A stretch of DNA of 40,504 nt. Source: Bacteriovoracaceae bacterium. GTDB taxonomy: Bacteria > Bdellovibrionota > Bacteriovoracia > Bacteriovoracales > Bacteriovoracaceae. Under the pieces are notes generated by a model, which worked only from the letters and a program-made list of their open reading frames with translations, made no database searches and was not told the DNA's origin. The position numbers and the translations under genes were made by a program. Of this stretch, positions 1 to 6,746 are shown one piece after another. The DNA is taken from NCBI GenBank assembly GCA_016786485.1, contig JAEUWD010000059.1:1-40504 (forward strand). The letters are read 5' to 3'. How positions within the stretch are numbered: the stretch's first letter is position 1; each line of letters starts with the position of its first letter.

Positions 1-2
1 AT

Positions 3-143
3 AATAATTGTTATATTTTCAACTTGAACTATCGACGGACATTGGCCGATGATCGAATCTCGTTCAATCTCATTCTGAATTTTGGTGATAACACCTTTAA
101 GCGGCAGCAAACCGGCCAGAACATTAAAGAGAAAGTATGGTAA
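3..143 (+). CDS. C-terminal end of an outer-membrane protein, possibly LptD (partial)
   Basis: This reading frame is open from the window edge to TAA at 141-143 and gives about 46 residues, so the gene begins outside the window. The visible end contains a CYIFNLNYRR stretch followed by DDRISFNLILNFGD and a charged tail. A cysteine just before an alternating strand near the C-terminus, with an ISFN...NFG strand, recalls the last beta strands of LPS-assembly protein LptD, whose conserved C-terminal cysteine forms a disulfide. That is an inference from a short piece; another beta-barrel protein is equally possible. Its stop codon lies inside the start of the next gene (7-nt overlap), which suggests co-transcription. 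Confidence 0.5.
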   Translation, partial: NNCYIFNLNYRRTLADDRISFNLILNFGDNTFKRQQTGQNIKEKVW

Positions 144-736
144 TTATTATTGATTTCAATGATAGTTTTACCTTTAATATTGCGGAAGTTGTTTACCGTG
201 AAGTTTCGCAAAAACTCAAAGTCATTCCTTATTCTGACATTGCACAATACCAAGATGAAATTCTCTCACCTGAGCGAAAAGTCATTATCCTGGGGCCTGG
301 ACCGGGTAAAGCACAAGACTATTCAGAAATTTATCCGTACTTAAAAGCTTGGTTAAAGCTAGACCAGATTTTTTTAGTCGGTATTTGTCTGGGACACCAA
401 ATGTTGTGGGACATTTTGGGTTATCCGACGGTGAATTTAGCTAAGCCGATTCATGGCGTGGCCTTCAAATTACGCTTGAATCAGCGTTGGAAACGCTTAT
501 TAAAAGCTCCGGTCGAGCAAATGATGGTCCAGCACTACAATTCTCTCATGGTACAAATGCCATCGGAAAAAACCGAAATCAGTATAGCGAATAAACAATA
601 TTTTTTGGGTTTTAATGAAGGTGTGTTTTGTATGTCTTCGGCGAAATCTTTTTTAACTTATCAATTTCATCCGGAATCAATAGGTACAACTTACCCTTCT
701 GTCTTCTTTACGCCTCTAAAGGAATTCTTCGTATAA
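137..736 (+). CDS. Class I glutamine amidotransferase, TrpG/PabA type
   Basis: This 199-residue protein has the full single-domain layout of the glutaminase subunit of anthranilate or aminodeoxychorismate synthase, which releases ammonia from glutamine for its partner. The N-terminus starts with a DFNDSFT motif (the family's D-YDSFT). GPGPG lies at 53-57, the nucleophile elbow GICLGHQ carries Cys84, HYNSL is at 133-137, and QFHPES supplies His178 and Glu180, so the catalytic triad is complete. No TrpE/PabB synthase subunit lies in the window, so TrpG and PabA cannot be told apart. The gene overlaps the preceding stop by 7 nt, and a TrpF-like gene follows 9 nt later, which makes a tryptophan or folate link plausible but unproven. 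Confidence 0.85.
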   Translation: MVIIIDFNDSFTFNIAEVVYREVSQKLKVIPYSDIAQYQDEILSPERKVIILGPGPGKAQDYSEIYPYLKAWLKLDQIFLVGICLGHQMLWDILGYPTVNLAKPIHGVAFKLRLNQRWKRLLKAPVEQMMVQHYNSLMVQMPSEKTEISIANKQYFLGFNEGVFCMSSAKSFLTYQFHPESIGTTYPSVFFTPLKEFFV

Positions 737-745
737 AATAGAGAG

Positions 746-1402
746 ATGGAACTCTCGGTTTCTGGGGTCTATGGCCCTGAATCATTACATTTGCTCATGA
801 ACTTAGGAATTAAGCGATTCTGCTTTGATCTAAGACCCTTGAGTTTAAATTTTTTGCAGGAATATAAACTGCATCAAATTCTTAAAACTTATGTAACTCC
901 AAATGAACAAATTCTAATCCAATTTGAGAATGAAAAAACATATGTGGTAGAGAAGATTTTGGCGGACTTGAAAAAAAGCCCAGTGCTCGATTTTTCAAAA
1001 CAAGTTTCCCTGGAATTTTCAGATACCCAAGACGTTGAGTATTATGAACAATTTGGCGTTCCCTATTATTGGCATTTTTCGACCAAAATGAATTACCAAG
1101 AATTCTTTCATGCACCAAATTTTCAAGGTTTTATTTTTCAACTGAAAGATTTAATCGACTGGTTTCAAGATGGAAGTCTCTATACCTTTTTCAAATCGCT
1201 GAATGACCAGAACGTTCATAAAAAACATTTTAATTTATGCCTGCCGATACAATCTAATATCCCTGAGTCGATGCTAGATTTTCTGAATTTCCATTCTATA
1301 GAATTGCTCATCAATAAAAGTGTTGAAGATTCATATAGAAATATCAACTTGGAGCAGCTTAAGTCTGTAGTTGTAGGATATCGGCATGCTTTATCGATTT
1401 AA
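746..1402 (+). CDS. Divergent phosphoribosylanthranilate isomerase (TrpF)-like protein
   Basis: This 218-residue cytoplasmic protein has no firm family match by eye. Three features recall TrpF, the TIM-barrel isomerase of tryptophan synthesis: an N-terminal LSVSGVYGPES stretch where TrpF has KICGIT-PED, then a strand like FCFDLRPLS where TrpF has IGFVF-SPR, and a C-terminal SVED...INLEQLKSVV where TrpF has SGVE-PG-KD-KI. The catalytic cysteine of KICG is not present at the matching place (SGVYG), so if homologous it may be inactive or repurposed. It follows the amidotransferase by 9 nt, with GAGAG just before the ATG, and overlaps the next gene by 17 nt, so it is probably in the same operon. 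Homology is tentative; the gene itself is well supported. Confidence 0.6.
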   Translation: MELSVSGVYGPESLHLLMNLGIKRFCFDLRPLSLNFLQEYKLHQILKTYVTPNEQILIQFENEKTYVVEKILADLKKSPVLDFSKQVSLEFSDTQDVEYYEQFGVPYYWHFSTKMNYQEFFHAPNFQGFIFQLKDLIDWFQDGSLYTFFKSLNDQNVHKKHFNLCLPIQSNIPESMLDFLNFHSIELLINKSVEDSYRNINLEQLKSVVVGYRHALSI

Positions 1403-2012
1403 GAAAATCCACCATTCAACGATAAGTATGTATATGAGAAATAAGTTCAAGTTCATCCTATTGGGGTTTCTCTTCTTATCGGCTTGTAGTCACATGCGTT
1501 CTGGTCATTACGTGATGAATGAAAATGGTGAATGGGAATTTATTCCAAGTAATACAGGAATTGCTCAGCTCTTTCGTTCAAATGAATCTTATGGCGTTTG
1601 GGATGGGGGAGAATTTACTTGGCCGGTTCCTTCTAATCGTAGCATTAGTTCTGGTTATGGCGAACGCTGGGGGCGTCCTCATCATGGTATTGATATTCCA
1701 GGTAACTCAGGTGAGGCCGTGATTGCTGCTGATGATGGCGTGGTTGTCTACGCTTCAAATCGTATTCGCGGTTATGGCAATATGGTGATTGTCGATCACG
1801 GAAGTCATATTCGAACAGTCTATGCTCATAATCGTAAAAATTTAGTTCGAAAAGGTCAGCGAGTTGAACGTGGACAGCTTATCGCTCGGGTGGGCAAAAC
1901 GGGTAAAGCGAGTGGAAATCATTTACATTTTGAAGTTAGAAATCGTGAGACGCCACTTGATCCTATGAAATACTTTCGTCGTCCGGTTCGTAGCTTAGCT
2001 AGTCGAAAATAA
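1386..2012 (+). CDS. M23 family metallopeptidase lipoprotein (LytM/NlpD-like)
   Basis: The protein is a probable murein endopeptidase, or an amidase activator, anchored in the envelope. The N-terminus holds a hydrophobic stretch ending in a lipobox, LSAC, so it is likely lipidated. The C-terminal half is an M23 domain: the HHGIDIPG motif (first zinc ligands), YGNMVIVDHG, and HLHFEV with the last histidines. All expected zinc ligands seem present, so it may be a real enzyme. There is no LysM domain. Start choice is uncertain: ATG 1386 has an AGGA at 1375-1378 and overlaps the upstream gene, while ATG 1434 would give a neat 18-residue lipoprotein signal but has no Shine-Dalgarno. Either start leaves the mature protein unchanged. 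Confidence 0.85.
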   Translation: MLYRFKKIHHSTISMYMRNKFKFILLGFLFLSACSHMRSGHYVMNENGEWEFIPSNTGIAQLFRSNESYGVWDGGEFTWPVPSNRSISSGYGERWGRPHHGIDIPGNSGEAVIAADDGVVVYASNRIRGYGNMVIVDHGSHIRTVYAHNRKNLVRKGQRVERGQLIARVGKTGKASGNHLHFEVRNRETPLDPMKYFRRPVRSLASRK

Positions 2013-2013
2013 T

Positions 2014-2592
2014 TTATTTAACAGTATTTAGAATTTTTAAATAAAGCTCAGCGGTGTTGACGGCATCTTCCAGTGCGGTGTGAGCGACGGCCCCCATTCC
2101 AAAATGTTTCATCAATACGGAACCAGAGTCACCATCTTTAGGGAGTTTCCCTAAGTCAACTAAGCCCTTAGCAAAACAAGTCAGGTCGAGCATACGGTGA
2201 TGAAAATATTTGCGCATAAAATCCCAACCCAGATCGCGATTGAGAAAAGGCAGATCGATTGAATTCATCGATTTTCCAAACAGCACCACTTTTTCTTTGT
2301 TAAAATAAGTCGTGATGGCTTCAGATTCCAGATACTCTTTTATTTTTTTCTGAAAGGCCGGAATGGTCAGTCCTGTTTCATTTGCTTTGCGAATCAGTTT
2401 TTCATTGTGCTGAATCACCCAAGGATCAAGACGAGGTTTTAGAATTTCAAAAGCGGGGCATTGAATAAAGTAATGAAAAGCCAAAGATTTCTCAATCCCC
2501 AGTTTTGTATCAAACGGCACACAAGCAAATTCAATAATCAAATCGTGTTCATTTAATCCTGTCGCCTCAATATCAAATGACAAATATCGCAT
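2014..2592 (-). CDS. DEDDh 3'-5' exonuclease (DnaQ/RNase T-like)
   Basis: This is a 192-residue single-domain exonuclease of the DnaQ superfamily. The first motif, SFDIEATG, supplies Asp7 and Glu9. A middle NSIDLPFLNRD stretch holds the second motif, and HTALEDA near the C-terminus gives the histidine and last aspartate of the DEDDh set. These bind two metal ions that cleave single-stranded DNA or RNA ends. The length fits a stand-alone proofreading-like or RNA-processing enzyme, not a polymerase subunit. The gene starts 5 nt after the stop of the upstream secreted nuclease gene, so both are probably co-transcribed. The exact substrate cannot be read from the sequence. Confidence 0.85.
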   Translation of the reverse strand: MRYLSFDIEATGLNEHDLIIEFACVPFDTKLGIEKSLAFHYFIQCPAFEILKPRLDPWVIQHNEKLIRKANETGLTIPAFQKKIKEYLESEAITTYFNKEKVVLFGKSMNSIDLPFLNRDLGWDFMRKYFHHRMLDLTCFAKGLVDLGKLPKDGDSGSVLMKHFGMGAVAHTALEDAVNTAELYLKILNTVK

Positions 2593-2597
2593 AGAGA

Positions 2598-3506
2598 TTA
2601 AATATCACTCAAAATCGGGCAATGGTCACTAACATTCGTATAACTTCGACCTAATCGATCAGCTCGAGTGGTTTGACAACGATTGGCCAAGCAATGAGCA
2701 CCGACGTAAGCCGCTGGTGGGTTTTTTGGTGATACGAAACTTGGTGAACTTAAAATATGATCAAGCATCGAAGGTTCTTCAATCCCATCACGAGTTCCAC
2801 CGTGCCAGTAATTCGTGCATGGTAGATTTTGTGTTAGATCGTAGAGACCTAAGTTCGAAATAATTTGTTTGAAGGCCTGATAATAGGGATTGCTTGGCCC
2901 TAAACTGTACTCCGTCGAATTTAAATCACCGACGATAATAAAGTCGTTATAGCCTCTGACACGGTACTCATTCAAAACGACTTTAAGAACTTCATATTGG
3001 AAGTAACGAGTTTCCATCGCTTTTTGATCACCACCAGCTTTCAGGTGAAGTACCATAAAAATAAACTTTTTCGATGTTTGTTTATCTTCGAAGTAACCAA
3101 TCAGTGCAGGTCTTAAACCTTGATAACAATCTATTTGACTATTCGGACCTGAAGCCGACAAACGCATATCTTCATAAAGGCCAATTAGATTAAAACGTTG
3201 CGGATTGTACATAATGCCTAGATGTTGGCGACCGCGACCCCCACACTGACTGAGGGCCAAAGCATAATATGGAAAGTATCCGGCCACGAACTGAGTGAAT
3301 TGTTGTTTATCAACTATCTCTTCTACACCGAGCATATCGACTTGGAGACCAGCAATCGTTTTCGCTAATTCAACTTTGTCAGTGTCGGGTTGATTGGCTT
3401 CATCACTACCAAAATTTCTAATGTTGTAACTACCAGCTCGGAAAGTGGCCTCAGCATTAAATTGAAAAAGGAACACGAGCAACGAAAGAGCGAGTAGATT
3501 TTTCAT
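2598..3506 (-). CDS. Secreted DNase I-like endonuclease/exonuclease/phosphatase family protein
   Basis: The 302-residue protein begins with a Sec signal (cleavage probably after AEA), followed by a complete DNase I-fold catalytic set: SYNIRNFG, GVEEIVD with the metal-binding glutamate, HLKAGG with the catalytic histidine, VGDLNS, LDHIL, and SDHCPI at the C-terminus. It is probably an exported or periplasmic nuclease that degrades DNA or RNA. In a predatory or scavenging bacterium this would fit digestion of foreign nucleic acid, but that is inference. The start has a CGGAGAAA Shine-Dalgarno about 8 nt upstream. A second nuclease gene follows 5 nt downstream in the same direction. Confidence 0.85.
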   Translation of the reverse strand: MKNLLALSLLVFLFQFNAEATFRAGSYNIRNFGSDEANQPDTDKVELAKTIAGLQVDMLGVEEIVDKQQFTQFVAGYFPYYALALSQCGGRGRQHLGIMYNPQRFNLIGLYEDMRLSASGPNSQIDCYQGLRPALIGYFEDKQTSKKFIFMVLHLKAGGDQKAMETRYFQYEVLKVVLNEYRVRGYNDFIIVGDLNSTEYSLGPSNPYYQAFKQIISNLGLYDLTQNLPCTNYWHGGTRDGIEEPSMLDHILSSPSFVSPKNPPAAYVGAHCLANRCQTTRADRLGRSYTNVSDHCPILSDI

Positions 3507-3735
3507 AGCGATTTCTCCGTTAGTATTAGATACAGTTTAAGAAATAATTAGCTCAGCTAATATGCTTTGTATCAATTCAACCGTTATTTTTCAGGACTGA
3601 CAAGGAATAAAATGCCAATTCTATCAGGTATTTAAATTAATTTTCTTACATTGTTGCACGCGTCAAGATGGTCTTGTTAAGAAAGAGCGTAAGAAGATGA
3701 GATTTTACTGTAAGAAAATAGTTAAGTACTTTTTT

Positions 3736-3771
3736 TATATTCGATCAATCTGATCAATCATCAAGGAGAGA
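3736..3771 (+). promoter_or_regulatory. Possible -10 box, tandem GATCAATC repeat and strong RBS
   Basis: Upstream of the proline-rich secreted protein lie TATATT (3736-3741), two copies of GATCAATC (3743-3750 and 3752-3759, one period of 9 nt) and an AAGGAGAG Shine-Dalgarno ending just before the ATG. I see no convincing -35 hexamer at the right distance. The tandem 8-mer sits where a regulator or the initial transcribed region would be. The rest of the 267-nt gap (3507-3773) is AT-rich and holds no gene that I can support. Confidence 0.35.
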
Positions 3772-3773
3772 AG

Positions 3774-4577
3774 ATGAAAAAATGGATTTTTGCCCTTTTC
3801 CTTTGTACTCAGACCAATTTAGTAACCTATGCCGACGATGCGATTCCCATGGAATTCGATATCGGCGAAGTTGAATTGCGCGACATTACTCATCATGAAG
3901 AAGGTGAAGTTGTACATCTAAGTTCTGAAATGGCTTGTCCTCCAGATTGTACGCCAGGACAACAAAATCCCAACAATCCGTTTCCTCCTACGCCCACGTT
4001 CCCGCCCAATCCGAACTTTCCCCCGGGTGGTGGTTTTCCTTTTCCTCCCACCAATGGTGGTTACGGTGATGTCATTGGTATGGCCCGAAACCTTGTGGCC
4101 CTCGGTCGCGAAATTTACGAACTCGTGAAGTTAGGTCAACCCGTCATCCAGAGTGACTTTCCTGCTATCAGTGTTATGCCTCTTATTAATAAGAGTGATC
4201 CGGCTTCGGTTATTTTAGATACGGCCGGCTGGTCATTTCCTGAAATGAAAGAGTATAGCTTGGACATCAAAAGCAAGATGGGAACCAAAGCGATTGGTGT
4301 GAAATTTCAAATCCTCTATAGTTACGGAGGATCGTACCTTGATAAGGGGAAATATCTGACTGGTGTTCAGATTATCCCAAGTGATGTTTTTGTCGATTAT
4401 GGTTTCGAGTTAAATTCTACTTTCAGACTCCAAAGCATTCAAAACCACGGAAGTGTCGCCGATCCTATCGCTGGTGCGCTGGTCACGCTTCAGTATAAAG
4501 GTGGAAGTATGTTCAAAAAGTTTGAGAAAAATATCGTCATCCACGTAACTGGTGATGGTAAGTATAAAATGTACTAA
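3774..4577 (+). CDS. Secreted protein with proline-rich linker, unknown function
   Basis: The protein has 267 residues: a short Sec signal (cleavage probably after TYA near residue 20), an acidic segment with two cysteines close together (CPPDC), then a low-complexity Pro/Asn/Phe/Gly linker at about residues 62-95, and a C-terminal domain of about 170 residues rich in alternating hydrophobic residues, likely beta sandwich. I do not recognise the family. The linker is typical of exported proteins that tether a domain to the surface or another domain. The start is firm because of an AAGGAGAG ribosome site. A strong hairpin follows the stop, so it is probably monocistronic. Confidence 0.75.
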   Translation: MKKWIFALFLCTQTNLVTYADDAIPMEFDIGEVELRDITHHEEGEVVHLSSEMACPPDCTPGQQNPNNPFPPTPTFPPNPNFPPGGGFPFPPTNGGYGDVIGMARNLVALGREIYELVKLGQPVIQSDFPAISVMPLINKSDPASVILDTAGWSFPEMKEYSLDIKSKMGTKAIGVKFQILYSYGGSYLDKGKYLTGVQIIPSDVFVDYGFELNSTFRLQSIQNHGSVADPIAGALVTLQYKGGSMFKKFEKNIVIHVTGDGKYKMY

Positions 4578-4585
4578 TTGATTTT

Positions 4586-4621
4586 TTATAAAGGGAGAGA
4601 CCCCAATCTCTCCCTTTATAA
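4586..4621. terminator. Bidirectional hairpin between convergent genes
   Basis: A perfect 15-bp stem (arms 4586-4600 and 4607-4621, core AAAGGGAGAGA) closes a six-base CCCCAA loop. It lies right after the stop of the secreted-protein gene and covers the stop codon of the converging ferredoxin gene. Neither side has a long T-run after the stem, so termination may rely on hairpin strength in both directions. Confidence 0.6.
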
Positions 4622-4861
4622 ATATTCGACCACCACGTCTTCTTTTAATGCCACAAAATCTTCTAAGCTAATCTGACATGATACCAAATCACCATTGACC
4701 ATACACTTCTGACAAACCCCTTCACCTAAACAGGAAGATGCAATACGAACAGAGTGGGAATGAAGAAATGCCATCAGACTTATTTTTGGAATGGGTGTAG
4801 GGCAATCAAGAATGCGTACACATTTGCCGCTGGCCTTGCCCATAACCTTTATCATTGGCAT
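4616..4861 (-). CDS. Short [2Fe-2S] ferredoxin-like protein
   Basis: The 81-residue protein has cysteines at 44, 50, 53 and 62 (C-x5-C-x2-C-x8-C). The first three sit in SSCLGEGVCQKC, the cluster loop of plant/adrenodoxin-type [2Fe-2S] ferredoxins, and the last sits in LVSCQ, equivalent to the LACQ of that family. The gap between the third and fourth ligand is much shorter than the 20-35 residues usual in the family, so this is a compressed version. It probably carries electrons in the cytoplasm, partner unknown. Its start lies inside the end of the upstream lipoprotein gene (10-nt overlap), so translation is likely coupled. Confidence 0.75.
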   Translation of the reverse strand: MPMIKVMGKASGKCVRILDCPTPIPKISLMAFLHSHSVRIASSCLGEGVCQKCMVNGDLVSCQISLEDFVALKEDVVVEYL

Positions 4862-6108
4862 GAGAGGTATCCGAGGTTTCGCTCGTCAACGAAGAATTGT
4901 CTAATGCCATTATTAAATTGAATATGACCCCAAACGTTACCTAATGTGAAAGTGTGATAGATCGGAACATTCAGTTTTAGTAATTCGTCCAATTGTTGCT
5001 TTGAACCTCGTTGTGATTCAAATACCAAGCGTAGTGGATCAGTTAAGAAGAGGTGGCGAGAGAATTTTAAAATACTCGTCATATCTTCGGTCGAGTGGAT
5101 ATTTTTCACTCCATATTGATAAAGGTGGTACAGATGCTGGCCTGGATCTCGGCTTTGGTTAGCAACTAACCAGGTTGAATACTGCTTGCTCTGTTCAAAT
5201 TGGCAAACCGCAGGCATGCGAGTTTTGGGATTTCCGTCGAAGAAAAAACTCTCAGGAATATTTTTAAGTTCGCTAATATCTTGGTTGGTGGTGGCGAGGA
5301 AAAAAGCTTTTCCTTTAGAGAGACCAAACATATTTCCCTGTACATCATTTTTTGAAATGAGAAAAAGGGATTTTTCATAAACAGAAACTTCAAAGTTACA
5401 GTTCATGTTGAGGTCATTTGGCATCTTTTTATTGTAGAGCTGGGTACTAATCTTAATATTGTCTGTCGTCGTTTGTTCAAGTAGGCGATTCAAGTTTTCA
5501 AAACGAATTTTTGGTAAACGCTCACCTTTCTTAAGCATCTCGTCCCCACGGGTAAAAGGGGTTTTGGCCCATTCGAGGTTGGTGAGGGCAAGTTCGTTGC
5601 TTTTAAAGAAGCTGGCGAGCTCTTCGCTGACGTACATTTGGTCCGGGAAGTAGAGATCAAGTAGTTGATTTAATTGTCTTAGGCTCTTTTGAGGGGAATT
5701 TTTTTTTAAAATATCATTTAACCCATAGAGAAAGGCATAAGTGTTTTTACTTTTTTGTTGGGGAGAGTAGTCGAGATAAACGGGCTTGCTCCCATTTTGG
5801 TAAATGACTTGAAAGCGAGCAGTCGGTGAAGAGAGATCTGGTCGCAGGTTAATTTGTAATAGTGACCATAGGACCGATGTCTCTACAAAACTTAACTGAA
5901 TTTCCTGCTGTTTAAGATCTTTCAAGAAGTTTAAAAACAAACTTTGAATCAGCTCATTAGAGCCAACTACCACGGTATCGCTCGTAGGAACTTTACAGTA
6001 AGTTTTTTCGTTACGTTTATAGTCGAGTTCGTTTGCTTTTTCAGTTTGAACCTTGTCACTGAAGAAAGTACACGCGGAAAATAGGAATAAAAAAATGAGA
6101 TTTTTCAT
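4852..6108 (-). CDS. Predicted lipoprotein, unknown function
   Basis: The protein has 418 residues. The first 13 residues form a lipoprotein signal with the lipobox FSAC (Cys13), so it is probably anchored in a membrane on the periplasmic side. The remaining 400 residues have no family I recognise. The middle is rich in Lys, Asn and Phe; the last third has a run of aromatic-rich segments and the chain ends with a cysteine two residues from the C-terminus. It begins directly after the stop of the upstream gene and overlaps the ferredoxin gene downstream, so the three form one operon. How an exported lipoprotein relates to a cytoplasmic ferredoxin is unclear. Confidence 0.7.
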   Translation of the reverse strand: MKNLIFLFLFSACTFFSDKVQTEKANELDYKRNEKTYCKVPTSDTVVVGSNELIQSLFLNFLKDLKQQEIQLSFVETSVLWSLLQINLRPDLSSPTARFQVIYQNGSKPVYLDYSPQQKSKNTYAFLYGLNDILKKNSPQKSLRQLNQLLDLYFPDQMYVSEELASFFKSNELALTNLEWAKTPFTRGDEMLKKGERLPKIRFENLNRLLEQTTTDNIKISTQLYNKKMPNDLNMNCNFEVSVYEKSLFLISKNDVQGNMFGLSKGKAFFLATTNQDISELKNIPESFFFDGNPKTRMPAVCQFEQSKQYSTWLVANQSRDPGQHLYHLYQYGVKNIHSTEDMTSILKFSRHLFLTDPLRLVFESQRGSKQQLDELLKLNVPIYHTFTLGNVWGHIQFNNGIRQFFVDERNLGYLSCQ

Positions 6109-6447
6109 TTAGAGTTCGATCACCACGCTACTATCTTCAGAAGCTGATTCTAAACCAAACTTCTCGCAGAAATCTAAATCGAGCTCTGCTGCTTTTTTCG
6201 TCGTCGCTCCTAAAGTACACAGAACCCACATCCCAGCTGTGGTCGACGATGCTATCGCCTGGGTAGAAATCGAAATTATTTCGTGACCGTGCTTTACCAG
6301 TTCATAGGTGAGTTTATCAAATTCTTTTTCTTGGTAGCCCTTTTTACGGTTTGGAGGGGCCGGAATGAAGTAGGTAAAGGTTTTTATCGTGTAGTATTTT
6401 TGTCTGCTTTTGGGGATGAAAGAATTAATTAGATTTAAAAAACTCAA
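6109..6447 (-). CDS. Small cytoplasmic protein of unknown function, TTG start
   Basis: This is a 112-residue protein with no signal peptide. The middle (KLTYELVKHGHEIISISTQ, then a small-residue-rich stretch and WVLCTLGATTKKA) suggests an alpha/beta fold of the kind seen in small DUF4177-like proteins, but I cannot assign it. The start is TTG at 6445-6447, chosen because AGGAGG (6459-6454 on this strand) lies six bases before it and no ATG fits. It is the first gene of the operon with the lipoprotein and ferredoxin, ending directly at the lipoprotein start codon. Confidence 0.65.
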   Translation of the reverse strand: MSFLNLINSFIPKSRQKYYTIKTFTYFIPAPPNRKKGYQEKEFDKLTYELVKHGHEIISISTQAIASSTTAGMWVLCTLGATTKKAAELDLDFCEKFGLESASEDSSVVIEL

Positions 6448-6453
6448 AACTTG

Positions 6454-6485
6454 CCTCCTGTATAAGTATCTGTTTTATCATTATA
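6454..6485 (-). promoter_or_regulatory. Promoter -10 and strong RBS for the lipoprotein-ferredoxin operon
   Basis: Reading the minus strand, a perfect TATAAT (6485-6480) is followed about 20 nt later by AGGAGG (6459-6454), six bases before the TTG start. Transcription would begin near 6473, giving a leader of about 26 nt. The -35 region is only T-rich (TTTTTC at about 6508-6503), so the -35 is weak. Confidence 0.6.
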
Positions 6486-6555
6486 ATAACTGGAATCGAA
6501 AAGAAAAAACAGCAATATAGCTATCATCTTAATCTCGAAGTTTTTGTCGGGAATT

Positions 6556-6574
6556 GAAGGAAAAAAATTCCTTC
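6556..6574. promoter_or_regulatory. Inverted repeat upstream of the small RNA promoter
   Basis: GAAGGAA (6556-6562) and TTCCTTC (6568-6574) form a perfect 7-bp inverted repeat with an AAAAA spacer. It is centred about 56 nt before the predicted start of the small RNA at 6621, the position typical of an activator site. The GacA-bound elements upstream of rsmY/rsmZ lie at a comparable place in Pseudomonas, though their sequence differs. It could instead be a weak hairpin with no role. Confidence 0.4.
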
Positions 6575-6608
6575 CAAGATTTTTACTTTTTATTATTTTC
6601 AGTTTGGG

Positions 6609-6614
6609 TATAAT
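6609..6614 (+). promoter_or_regulatory. -10 box of the intergenic small RNA
   Basis: A perfect TATAAT lies 6 nt before the first base of the predicted RNA. The upstream region is very T-rich; TTTACT at 6582-6587 is the nearest -35-like hexamer but its spacing (21) is too long, so an activator may be needed. Confidence 0.6.
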
Positions 6615-6620
6615 TAAAGT

Positions 6621-6699
6621 GTAGGTGACAGGATGTTGCCGATAGTAGACAGGATGTCTGACAAGTTGGGGAGCCATGCAGGGGCTCCCTTTCTTTTTT
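6621..6699 (+). ncRNA. Predicted CsrA-sequestering small RNA (CsrB/RsmY type)
   Basis: The unit lies between the divergent starts of the 6447 and 6747 genes and belongs to neither. It begins 6 nt after TATAAT and ends in an intrinsic terminator, giving about 79 nt. GACAGGATGT occurs twice (6627-6636, 6648-6657). Each copy sits at the tip of a hairpin: arm 6624-6630 pairs with 6634-6640 (two G-U pairs), and AGACA 6647-6651 pairs with TGTCT 6655-6659, so GGA is in the loop in both. CAGGAUG in hairpin loops is the known repeat of CsrB, and ACA-GGAUGU is close to the CsrA SELEX consensus. The RNA would bind and titrate CsrA/RsmA. It has only two clear sites, so it is smaller than RsmX/Y. Function is inferred from motif and structure; expression is untested. 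Confidence 0.6.
6668..6699 (+). terminator. Intrinsic terminator of the small RNA
   Basis: GGGAGCC (6669-6675) pairs with GGCTCCC (6683-6689) around a 7-nt loop and is followed by TTTCTTTTTT (6690-6699). No plus-strand protein gene lies between 4577 and here, so this terminator needs a separate short transcript to explain it. Confidence 0.8.
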
Positions 6700-6711
6700 A
6701 GGCGAATTAAA

Positions 6712-6740
6712 TTTTCAATCTCAACTTAATTTCATATGAT
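6712..6740 (+). promoter_or_regulatory. Promoter placing the transcript start at the ATG of the SIS-domain gene
   Basis: TTTTCA (6712-6717), 17 nt, TATGAT (6735-6740). The -10 ends exactly six bases before ATG 6747 and there is no Shine-Dalgarno, so the mRNA is probably leaderless. Confidence 0.6.
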
Positions 6741-6746
6741 TCAAGC

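Noticed and set aside
6444-6677. 77-residue minus-strand frame across the gap
   Set aside because: It runs antisense through the promoter, small RNA and terminator and has no ribosome site; low-complexity composition.
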